From: Promethearchaeota archaeon
Lineage (GTDB): Archaea > Asgardarchaeota > Lokiarchaeia > Sigynarchaeales > SOKP01
DNA length: 19,507 bases
Reading direction: 5' to 3'
NCBI GenBank assembly: GCA_019057975.1
Contig: JAHLWJ010000051.1
Span: 1 to 19,507, forward strand
Shown here in pieces: positions 7,775 to 15,012 of the stretch. Made by a program: the position numbers and the translations under genes. The notes beneath the pieces were generated by a model. The model ran no database searches. It saw only the letters and a list, made by a program, of their open reading frames with translations, and had not been told where the DNA came from. The stretch's first letter is position 1, and each line of letters opens with the position of its first letter.

Positions 7775-8275
7775 ATGGAATCTAAAAAAAATATAGAAAA
7801 TGATAGATATATACGATTGCAGGAGAAAGCTAAAGAGATCCTTGCTAAAATGAATGCAGATTTTGAAAAGGAGGTTCAAGAAAAAGGTATCAAGCCACAA
7901 AAGTTTGATCCTTCTCAAATGTTAATTCCTACAAAAAAACTTAGAATTAAAACTCGTATACCCGTATCTTTTTCTCCAGAGGTGAAGAAAAGATTAAGAC
8001 AAGATAAAACTTTGGAAAAATCAAAAAGACCATCACTCATTGTTAATTTAAAAGATCCTATATCTACACATGCTAAAATATCAATCCAAAAGGAAATAAA
8101 GGAAGAGAAGAAGGAAGAAAAAAAGAGATTAATGATCGTTGACGCTCCAAGATCACATGTTTCATCAATTTCCCAATCCATGAAAGTTGAAAATCCCCTA
8201 AATAGAGATGTTTTACTAGAGAAAATCAAAAGAAGAAAAACAATAAAAACTCGGAGGAGATCACGTCAAAAATGA
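7775..8275 (+). CDS. Small highly basic protein, first gene of the cassette
   Basis: Not recognised. It is 166 residues, very rich in Lys, Arg and Glu, and ends in a basic tail (KTIKTRRRSRQK). The N-terminal 35 residues look like a charged helix. Residues about 40-75 have short beta-like and proline-containing segments (FDPSQMLIPTKKLRIKTRI), and residues about 105-120 are a KEEKKEEKK-type charged run. No hydrophobic core, membrane segment or enzymatic motif is apparent, so it may be disordered in isolation and act as an adaptor or a nucleic-acid- or partner-binding subunit. Its TGA overlaps the ATG of the 868-residue gene (ATGA), which makes co-translation likely. A GGAGGAGATC sequence close to its 3' end (8253-8262) may be the ribosome binding site of the next gene. 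The gene is supported mainly by that coupling. Confidence 0.7.
   Translation: MESKKNIENDRYIRLQEKAKEILAKMNADFEKEVQEKGIKPQKFDPSQMLIPTKKLRIKTRIPVSFSPEVKKRLRQDKTLEKSKRPSLIVNLKDPISTHAKISIQKEIKEEKKEEKKRLMIVDAPRSHVSSISQSMKVENPLNRDVLLEKIKRRKTIKTRRRSRQK
8253..8263 (+). promoter_or_regulatory. Shine-Dalgarno-like sequence for the 868-residue gene
   Basis: GGAGGAGATCA closely resembles the complement of the 16S rRNA 3' end (GGAGGTGATC). It lies inside the preceding gene. It is the clearest such sequence in the window, although its spacing (about 9-14 bases to the ATG at 8272) is on the long side. Confidence 0.4.
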
Positions 8276-10878
8276 CAAACATCGATGATGAATTGGTAAC
8301 GAATTTAGCTCTTGCTCTTTTCCAAGGAAACAAAGGCGGTAATTTTACGGGTTTAAGTTCACCTCATATAGAAAATGTAGCTTTTCATGATTTCTCAGAA
8401 TACGTATATATAATTGATCCAATTATTCTACCAACCCCACCATTTGATATAACACAATTACCGATTAATGAGGAACTCGAACCTGCCGATAGGTTATTTT
8501 TACAAGATTTAGAAACCAAAATTTTTGTTATTCTTGAAGGTTTCTTTATGGGTAACGACCCAATATGTGCTTATATTTTCCCTTATCATAGAAGATTGAG
8601 AATAATTAACCGTATGGTTACAGCTTTAATTATGAATCGTATTGCCTATGAAGAATTATTAGCATTACACACAAAAGCACGATTTATAAGTAGGTTTTCT
8701 AAAAAGGTATTTATTGATTCATTAACAATCGTAGGAGGTTCTGGTGATCCATGGAATGGATTTTATGCTGTGGACCCCGAACCTGCCCAATGGGATATGA
8801 GGTTAACAGATGCAGTATTGATGGCAGGCTGGGGGACTATCGCTGAGAATGCAAAGGCTCGCTGGACAGAATATTTGGACAACCTACTTGAAGAGCAGAG
8901 AAAAAAATATATTGCAGCACCAATGGAAATCCCAATGTCTTATGATTTTGAACTTTATAACCCGACTACCTGGAACCTAGGAATTAGAGTAGTGTATAGA
9001 CAAGAGTGGAGACCTTTAGGTAATCAACGAGGAGAAATTGTAAAAACAATTCCACTTGGTCCGAAACAGGTTGAAAAGGTTACAACTAAAATTATCCGTC
9101 GTATGAAAACAACTAGAACAGCTGAGACACTAAAAAGTGTTGAGACAACTTCTGAAGTGACTGATACAACTAAGGATTCAACTGAAATTGTTAATGAGGC
9201 TGCAAAAACATATGGTTGGAACGTGGAAGCAGAAGCTTCAGTAGGATTTGCTGGAATCTCCGCTGGGGTTTCTGGAGGTAGTCATGAAGAAAATGAAGAA
9301 AGATCCAGCGAGGCAAGTAATCATCTTACTGAAGCAATGCAAAAAACTGCAAGTAAAATAAAGACAGAAACGAAAATGGTAGTAAGCACTGAATCAGAAT
9401 CTACTTATGAATCAGAAACAGCATCTGAAATTGTTAATCCTAATGAAGAAATTCCTATAACTTATGTTTATAGCAAATTTTTGCGCCAATATGAGGTTTT
9501 TACTAGTGTTGCAGAAGTACAAAACGTGATTATGGTTGCTGAAAGAATCCCAAATCCACATGAAGTGAATTTTGAATGGGTTAAACGAAACGATTGGATA
9601 ATTGCTAAGGTTCTTTTAGATGATTCTTTTCGAGATGCTTTATCATCTATTAGTCAAGCTCCGAAACCTATTGATTACTCACAAATTACTGACACATTAG
9701 GATCAAAATTAGAAAGTATTGTTGGTACAGGCGAAGAAGAAGGATTTCTTGAGAGATTTGCTGGAAAACTACAAGGGGGGAGCTTATCATTAGCTGGTGT
9801 AGATATGATCTCAGATGCACAAAGTAATTATCGAGAATCACTTCAAAGAAAATTCGAAACTAATCGCGAGATTGAGCTTGTTGAGATAAAACGTGATAGA
9901 CTTTATCAACATATTCGTGATAACATTCTCCATTATTGTAGGGCAATTTGGAATCATGAAGATCCTCAGCAGAGAATATTAAGGTATAAAAAACTCGAAA
10001 AACATGGTGGTATTAAAATTCCTCTCGACTGGGAATTTACAGGTACTTTAGGTTATACAAGTGATAGTGATGCTGAAGTAGATGACATGGAACTCTTATT
10101 GAATGAAATTGAGAGATATGAAACTGATGAGGAGGAAGACACAAATTTTGAATTAGAAGGAGAGTTTATCGGAGATAGTGACACATCAGTTTATATTACT
10201 GATCTTATTAATCCTGCGGGGTTAATAGGGTACCAGGGTAATTATGCCATATATTTAGTAAAACCATCATTTCTGGACAGTGATTTATATAAAATATTAC
10301 AAATTATGAAAACTCCTTATCTATATTATCCACCGGAGGATGATACAAATGGAGAAATTGGACCAATTCTCATGGACCCAGAATTAAAAAGATTAACTAT
10401 AGAAGTAGAAACTTCAGGTAAAATCCCGGATGATGATGATGATGATGATGATGAGAAAATTTCTATGATCGATTATATACCAGAATTACGAGCAAGACAC
10501 GCTGCTGCCATACTTGAGGGAGATGATGCTGTAGATGATTTATTTGATGATGTGGAGTTATTTAAAAAGTATTATCCAGAATATTTACTCAGAAAGAAAC
10601 GAACTCGAAGATTTTTACTCGATACATATAATCTAGTAATCGATATCGAACCTGGAATGGGTACTGCTCTTGAAACCTTTAAACTTGCTCATCGGGGAAT
10701 CGATATATTAAAAACTCTAGAAGAGAAGAAAGCAATTGAATTAGAAAATAAACGTAGGGAAGAATTATTGAAAGAAAAAAAATATGACGCGAAATATTGG
10801 CCAGGTGCTCAAAAAGTGGTAATATTTGATACAGAAGAAAAAGAGACAAGTAAGAAAGATGAGAAAAAAACTGGTTAA
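8272..10878 (+). CDS. Large cassette protein with Ser/Thr/Gly-rich core, 868 residues
   Basis: Function unknown. No signal peptide or membrane helix is evident. The N-terminal 240 residues are globular and aromatic-rich. At about 245-265 a RQEWRPLGNQRGEIVKTIPL segment is followed by KVTTKIIRR and a long Thr/Ser/Glu-rich stretch. Residues about 324-337 form the small-residue motif SVGFAGISAGVSGG, and more Ser/Thr/Glu helix or strand runs to NPNEEIPITYVYSKFLRQYE (about 388-407) and VKRNDWIIAKVLLDDSFRDA. Around 541-568 there is RDRLYQHIRDNILHYCRAIW followed by HEDPQQR. From memory, the EWRPLG ... small-residue core ... ITYVYS ... AIWxHEDPxQR order occurs in large uncharacterised bacterial proteins; I cannot verify this. 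About eight Asp codons (GAT) lie at 10429-10452, and the C-terminus is a charged helix. The alternating Ser/Thr core is compatible with a beta-hairpin pore former, but that is speculation. Confidence 0.85.
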   Translation: MTNIDDELVTNLALALFQGNKGGNFTGLSSPHIENVAFHDFSEYVYIIDPIILPTPPFDITQLPINEELEPADRLFLQDLETKIFVILEGFFMGNDPICAYIFPYHRRLRIINRMVTALIMNRIAYEELLALHTKARFISRFSKKVFIDSLTIVGGSGDPWNGFYAVDPEPAQWDMRLTDAVLMAGWGTIAENAKARWTEYLDNLLEEQRKKYIAAPMEIPMSYDFELYNPTTWNLGIRVVYRQEWRPLGNQRGEIVKTIPLGPKQVEKVTTKIIRRMKTTRTAETLKSVETTSEVTDTTKDSTEIVNEAAKTYGWNVEAEASVGFAGISAGVSGGSHEENEERSSEASNHLTEAMQKTASKIKTETKMVVSTESESTYESETASEIVNPNEEIPITYVYSKFLRQYEVFTSVAEVQNVIMVAERIPNPHEVNFEWVKRNDWIIAKVLLDDSFRDALSSISQAPKPIDYSQITDTLGSKLESIVGTGEEEGFLERFAGKLQGGSLSLAGVDMISDAQSNYRESLQRKFETNREIELVEIKRDRLYQHIRDNILHYCRAIWNHEDPQQRILRYKKLEKHGGIKIPLDWEFTGTLGYTSDSDAEVDDMELLLNEIERYETDEEEDTNFELEGEFIGDSDTSVYITDLINPAGLIGYQGNYAIYLVKPSFLDSDLYKILQIMKTPYLYYPPEDDTNGEIGPILMDPELKRLTIEVETSGKIPDDDDDDDDEKISMIDYIPELRARHAAAILEGDDAVDDLFDDVELFKKYYPEYLLRKKRTRRFLLDTYNLVIDIEPGMGTALETFKLAHRGIDILKTLEEKKAIELENKRREELLKEKKYDAKYWPGAQKVVIFDTEEKETSKKDEKKTG
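10429..10452 (+). repeat. (GAT)8 tract coding for poly-Asp
   Basis: Eight perfect tandem GAT codons lie inside the 868-residue gene near residue 720. They give an acidic linker between the middle domain and the C-terminal helical part. The tract could vary in length by replication slippage without a frameshift. Confidence 0.85.
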
Positions 10879-11239
10879 ATTAACTATTGCATTAGAGGAA
10901 CTTGATATCAAGACTATTCAGGAACTTCTTGATAAATGTAGGACTCGGGCTAGTCGAAGAGAATTTGTTAAAGCTCTTGAGATCACGGATGTTGAATTGG
11001 AGAAACTGGTTAAAATTGCGAATTTAATGCGAGTTGAAGGGATTGATGAAAAAGACGCAAAATTGTTAATTAAAGTAGGAATAGATTCAGTGAAAGAGCT
11101 CTCAAGAAGGAATGCACAAAATCTCTACAAGAAATTTGAAGATTATGCTGAAACGAAAAAGATAAAAATTCCAAAAGATACAGAAATTGAAAATTGGATT
11201 GAACAAGCAAAACTTCTTAGCCAGACTAAAGAAGATTAA
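10859..11239 (+). CDS. DUF4332-like helix-hairpin-helix protein
   Basis: A 126-residue helical protein. Residues about 52-118 match the DUF4332 pattern as I know it: ANLMRVEGIDEKDAKLLIKV, then GIDSVKELSRRNAQNLY (71-90), then a basic spacer and IENWIEQAKLL (110-120). The domain resembles tandem helix-hairpin-helix units, which often bind nucleic acid, though its function is not established. The conserved Gly-Ile-Gly turn is here Gly-Ile-Asp, so DNA contact through that hairpin may be weakened. I chose the ATG at 10859, which overlaps the previous gene by 20 bases; an upstream ATG at 10826 would overlap by 53 and add a lysine-rich leader. The overlap argues for co-translation with the 868-residue protein. 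Confidence 0.75.
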   Translation: MRKKLVKLTIALEELDIKTIQELLDKCRTRASRREFVKALEITDVELEKLVKIANLMRVEGIDEKDAKLLIKVGIDSVKELSRRNAQNLYKKFEDYAETKKIKIPKDTEIENWIEQAKLLSQTKED

Positions 11240-11301
11240 AACAAATTCCCTTAATTAAATCAAATATAGATTTCGTTAAAAAAAGTGGTGAAAATATAAT
11301 T

Positions 11302-13179
11302 ATGGCTGTAGATGAGACCGGCAGAAGTACAGGTAATAATTCTAAAAAAGTAAATCAAACAGGAGCCCAACCAATGAATAGATCAACCTCTGATGCATCT
11401 GATGGATTTCAGATGTTCTGTAATCATTTATGCCAATATTATAAAAGAAAAGAAGGTATTCGGAAGACAATTAAAGAATGCCTAGAAGAGGAAGTTAAGT
11501 CAATTGCAAAAAATACTTCAAAAATATCTAAGGAAACCAATGCTACTAATAATACTAGTACTACTAAGAAATCAGATGCTGAAAAAACTAAAAAATATCA
11601 AGAGAAAATTGCCACGTTCAATACTGAATTTAAAAAAAAAGAGCTTGATTTTAAAAAAATTACCGAACTTATACAACAAAAAAGATATATTAGGGGAAAA
11701 AAAAAAGATCAATTAATGGGGGGATCATCGTGGAAATTTGCACAGGAATTAGCAAAGAGAATTGACGATCCTGAAATTATGGCATATTTAAAAGATCTCG
11801 TTCAAAATTGTGGAGTATGGGTAGATAATAAGGATAAAATAAAATTACCAATAGCTTATCCTGGATCTGTCAGAAAACACGCCGGTATGGGAAATTTTAA
11901 ATCGATGGATGAAAGAGGATTTAAATTCGATCAGAACCCAATTAATAACCTTAGAGGGCAAAGGATTCAAGGATCATCCCCTTATAAAGCAAGGAAGATT
12001 GGTCCTGGTTTTGAAGCATGTCATATATGGTATGATACGACAAAAGCTCCGCCAATCTTCACTTTCATTCCAAATATCGTATGGTTGCCGCAAATAGTTG
12101 CTAGACTTAGTGATAAGTTTCAAAGTGTAGAAAATGTATTTTTCCCTGCATTACTTAAGCGTATTTCATATGAGATTTATGAGAGAAGAAATAGTAGAGA
12201 TGTGTTACTTGAGGGTTGTTGGGAGGGAATGGAGGAAGGAAGAGGTCCAAGTGCACTCGATGACTTTAAACCGAGTAAAGAAAATACTATCAATGCATTT
12301 AGCTTAAAAGAGAAGATTATTAAAGAGACTAATAATCGAATCCTAAGAATTCTAGAGAATATTAAGGCATTTAAAAACCAGGAAAAGAAAAAAGGAAAAG
12401 ACAAGATTCCTAAGGATCTGTTAGAATTTGTCGAGGAAGTTCAAAGTGGAAAAAAAAAAGTAGATATACCTAATATAATACCAAAAAAACAACGAAAAGA
12501 ATTTGAAAAATTAAATAAACACGACTTAGCAGGATGGATATATAAATACTACATCGATTTTCCTAAAGATAAACCTAGTCCAATAAAAGCTAATTCCAAT
12601 AACGAATGCTGGTGGGATGATGAATTTTTATTTTGGATTTATTCAGAGCAAAATCGAGGGGATACAACTGTCCCAAAAAGATTTTATGATAAATTTAAAC
12701 GTAATTATTTAGCTGAATTAAAGAAATTAATTTTAAGCGATGAAAAAAAAATTTATGATCTTGAGAATTTTCTCACTAACTATCAAAAATACTTAGACAA
12801 AAGAATTCAACGACAAAAAAAGAAAGAAGAACAGAAAAAGCCAATCCCGCAAGAAGAAGAGAAAAAAAGCGAGGAAGAGGAAAAAGAAGTCCATAAAAAA
12901 AGTTTTAAACAAATTGAAGAAGAACATCAAATCGAGCAACAAGAAGAGGAAAAAATGGATCTTCAAGAACAAAAAGAGGAAAAAATGGATCTTCAAGAAC
13001 AAAAAGAGATGAAAACACCAGGATTTAAAAAAAAAGAAGGAAGTGACCCTCAAGTTGAATCCAAAGTCCCAGTAATGACTCCGGATCAATTAAAGGAATT
13101 TGTTATTAGACTATGCAACAAGAAAGGATCTGCTACAGAATTTTATACTGAATTGGAAGAAGAAAATGCACCAAACTAA
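11302..13179 (+). CDS. Cassette protein with HNH-like motif and charged tail, 625 residues
   Basis: Residues 1-110 are polar, Asn/Ser/Thr/Lys-rich and probably disordered or coiled. Residues about 130-310 are globular. Here GPGFEACHIWYDT (234-246) and FTFIPNIVWLP (253-263) recall a His...Asn pair of HNH/beta-beta-alpha-metal nucleases (His241, Asn258), followed by LLKRISYEIYE. From memory, bacterial proteins with ACHIW ... NLVxLP ... LKxRxxELY are known, but I cannot confirm the family or find a clear third catalytic His. Residues about 425-500 (CWWDDEFLFWIYSEQNRGD and what follows) form a second aromatic-rich helical part. Residues about 505-590 are a Lys/Glu coiled-coil tail with a perfect 10-residue duplication, and a short helical end (TPDQLKEFVIRLC) follows. 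The gene starts 62 bases after the DUF4332-like gene and ends at a 14-T tract. A nuclease role is a hypothesis only. Confidence 0.8.
   Translation: MAVDETGRSTGNNSKKVNQTGAQPMNRSTSDASDGFQMFCNHLCQYYKRKEGIRKTIKECLEEEVKSIAKNTSKISKETNATNNTSTTKKSDAEKTKKYQEKIATFNTEFKKKELDFKKITELIQQKRYIRGKKKDQLMGGSSWKFAQELAKRIDDPEIMAYLKDLVQNCGVWVDNKDKIKLPIAYPGSVRKHAGMGNFKSMDERGFKFDQNPINNLRGQRIQGSSPYKARKIGPGFEACHIWYDTTKAPPIFTFIPNIVWLPQIVARLSDKFQSVENVFFPALLKRISYEIYERRNSRDVLLEGCWEGMEEGRGPSALDDFKPSKENTINAFSLKEKIIKETNNRILRILENIKAFKNQEKKKGKDKIPKDLLEFVEEVQSGKKKVDIPNIIPKKQRKEFEKLNKHDLAGWIYKYYIDFPKDKPSPIKANSNNECWWDDEFLFWIYSEQNRGDTTVPKRFYDKFKRNYLAELKKLILSDEKKIYDLENFLTNYQKYLDKRIQRQKKKEEQKKPIPQEEEKKSEEEEKEVHKKSFKQIEEEHQIEQQEEEKMDLQEQKEEKMDLQEQKEMKTPGFKKKEGSDPQVESKVPVMTPDQLKEFVIRLCNKKGSATEFYTELEEENAPN
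12946..13008 (+). repeat. 30-bp perfect tandem duplication in the 625-residue gene
   Basis: The 30-base unit at 12946-12975 is repeated exactly at 12976-13005 and begins a third time (GAG). It encodes two copies of EEKMDLQEQK in the charged tail. Perfect identity indicates a recent in-frame slippage event. Confidence 0.9.
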
Positions 13180-13188
13180 AATAATTTC

Positions 13189-13202
13189 TTTTTTTTTTTT
13201 TT
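13189..13202 (+). terminator. 14-T tract after the cassette
   Basis: A run of 14 thymines begins nine bases after the stop of the 625-residue gene. Archaeal transcription commonly terminates at oligo-T without a hairpin, so this is a likely end for the 7775-13179 transcript. Confidence 0.6.
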
Positions 13203-13429
13203 ATATTTGATCATATTTACAGTTGAAATATAGAACCAAGCGAAAATTGCATATACCGTTATAGGTTAATTATATAATTCATAAGCTTAAATCTCAATGA
13301 ATCTAGCTAGCAGTTCATTTGAATTTGAATCTGTGAAAAGTTCCCTATTGAATTTTATTTATGGAATAAGATGTACAAATAATCATAATAATTCTGCTTT
13401 AAACATATTTGTAATGACTTTAAACCTGA

Positions 13430-14350
13430 CTATAATATTTTTTCTTGTTCCCTCATTTTAAGGAGTGATTCTTCAATAGAAAGTGGTTTAACCTTCAACA
13501 ATCGTTTTGCTTTATTAACATCTAAACAACAACACATAGGTCTTTTAGCTAACTGTTTGATCATTTTACTGGTAATAGGTGTTATATACTTTTTGTCAAC
13601 ATTAAAAATTTCAGCAATTTTAAGAGTAAAATTATACCGATTTACACATTCTCTACCAACTGTGTGAAAAATACCATTTATTTTTGATTTTGTAATAGAT
13701 AATAGAAAATTAGCTAAATTATCTGCTAAAGTAGGAGTGCTATATTGATCTGTAACAATTTTTAAGACCTCTTCATTTCTCAATTTATTAAGTGCCCAAA
13801 TTACAAAATTAATTGTTTTTTTAGAACTTGATACTTGTCCTTTAAGTTCACCTGGATTCCAACCAAAAACTAGACTTGTTCTTGCTATAACAAAATTAGC
13901 CCCAGAATTTGCAATTCCTTTTTCAGCTTCAAGTTTAGTAATACCATAATAATTTAAAGGATTTGTTTTACTTTCTTCATTGTATTTTCTAGAAGCTCCA
14001 TCAAATACATAATCTGTCGAGATATAGACTAATTTTGAATTAATTTCTTTACATAGATTTGCAATAAATATGGGAGCTTCAACATTTACACTCCAAGCCT
14101 CATCTTTATGCGTTTCACAATAATCAACATCTTGAAGAGCAGAGCAATCTACTATTACATTTGGTTTAATCTCACTTATTAAGGATTCAGTTTTAGTTTT
14201 ATCTGTCTTGTCTAATTGACAAATTTCACAATTATCAATTGATATGGGGCGATTTTGGTAAGTACCATAAACTAAATACGTTTGTGATGCTAAATTTGCT
14301 AATTTGTAACCTGTAAGCCCACTTGCACCAATTACTAATAAAACTTGCAT
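13430..14350 (-). CDS. rfbD: dTDP-4-dehydrorhamnose reductase (RmlD type)
   Basis: An extended SDR of 306 residues that reduces the C4 keto group of a dTDP-4-keto-6-deoxy-L-sugar, the last step to dTDP-L-rhamnose or a relative. It shows IGASGLTGYKLA (Rossmann loop, about 7-18), PNVIVDCSALQDVDYCE, the NVEAP motif, YISTDYVFDG with the catalytic Thr, YYGITKLEAE (catalytic YxxxK), RTSLVFGW, and DQYSTPTLADNLA. These are the standard RmlD landmarks in order and at typical length. The ATG at 14350 lies about 27 bases downstream of a TATA-like sequence on the minus strand, consistent with a leaderless mRNA. It diverges from the RmlC-like gene at 14455. An alternative is a related reductase making another 6-deoxyhexose. 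Confidence 0.9.
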   Translation of the reverse strand: MQVLLVIGASGLTGYKLANLASQTYLVYGTYQNRPISIDNCEICQLDKTDKTKTESLISEIKPNVIVDCSALQDVDYCETHKDEAWSVNVEAPIFIANLCKEINSKLVYISTDYVFDGASRKYNEESKTNPLNYYGITKLEAEKGIANSGANFVIARTSLVFGWNPGELKGQVSSSKKTINFVIWALNKLRNEEVLKIVTDQYSTPTLADNLANFLLSITKSKINGIFHTVGRECVNRYNFTLKIAEIFNVDKKYITPITSKMIKQLAKRPMCCCLDVNKAKRLLKVKPLSIEESLLKMREQEKIL

Positions 14351-14373
14351 AATTATTTAGGTTTTTTAAAAAT

Positions 14374-14400
14374 TATAAATATTAAATATTATTATATAAA
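14374..14400. promoter_or_regulatory. Divergent TATA-like elements between rmlD and the cupin gene
   Basis: Within the 104-base divergent gap, TATATAAA at 14393-14400 faces the plus-strand cupin gene about 55 bases before its TTG. ATTTATAA (minus strand, 14381-14374) faces rmlD, centred about 27 bases before its ATG. Placement suits archaeal TATA boxes. The region is A+T-rich, so the confidence is moderate. Confidence 0.4.
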
Positions 14401-14454
14401 AATTGCTGATCCAATTCCAAAATTTTTTACTTACTGAAAAAAAGGTTATCAAAA

Positions 14455-14973
14455 TTGATTGAAGGCATTATTTTAAAAGATATTTCTAAATTTGTGGATG
14501 AGAGAGGATACTTTTCAGAACTTTTTCGAGGAGATTGGAAAGATATATTATTAGATGATAAAATAATCCAATATAATCTCTCCTTTAGTTATCCGAATAT
14601 TGTAAGGGCATGGCATAGACATTTAAGAGGGCAAAATGATTATATTATTTGCGTTTCTGGAGCAGTTAAGGTATGTGTGTATGACGATCGAAAAGGTTCG
14701 GAAACATTTGGAGAAATTGATGAGATTATACTTAGTGAAGAATCATTTAAACTTGCTAAGATACCTGGTATATTATGGCATGGATACAAAGCAATTGGAA
14801 CAAAACCGATTATAATTCTGTATGGAGTGAACAATCTCTATAATTATAAAACCCCTGATGAAGAAAGAAGGAAATGGAATGATGATTCAATAATCCCTAA
14901 ATCAATTAATGGAAAAACAAACGATCCTAGAGTTGGTAAACCATGGGATTGGTATTTTTCACCAAATAAATAA
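14455..14973 (+). CDS. RmlC-like cupin, probable 3,5-epimerase
   Basis: A 172-residue cupin related to dTDP-4-dehydrorhamnose 3,5-epimerase, in the archaeal-type branch that starts MIEG. Visible features are IEGIILKDISKFVDERGYF at the N-terminus, IVRAWHRHLRGQNDY with the His motif in place of RGLHxQ, CVSGAVKVCVYDDRKGS, IPGILWHGYKAIG and the PDEERRKWNDDSI segment. The start is TTG at 14455: no in-frame ATG fits, and it aligns with the family N-terminus. A weak AAAGG lies about eight bases upstream. The paired reductase is divergently encoded at 13430-14350, and an SDR follows after 39 bases. The changed WHRH motif means activity could differ from classic RmlC, for example a single-carbon epimerase or an isomerase. 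Confidence 0.8.
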   Translation: MIEGIILKDISKFVDERGYFSELFRGDWKDILLDDKIIQYNLSFSYPNIVRAWHRHLRGQNDYIICVSGAVKVCVYDDRKGSETFGEIDEIILSEESFKLAKIPGILWHGYKAIGTKPIIILYGVNNLYNYKTPDEERRKWNDDSIIPKSINGKTNDPRVGKPWDWYFSPNK

Positions 14974-15012
14974 TTAAAAGAAATCATCCATAGACTTATA
15001 AGAGCAGATTAA

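Noticed and set aside
12793..13089. Minus-strand open frame rich in Phe and Leu that looks like membrane helices
   Set aside because: It is the complement of the Lys/Glu-rich tail of the 625-residue protein: AAA and GAA codons read as TTT and TTC on the other strand.
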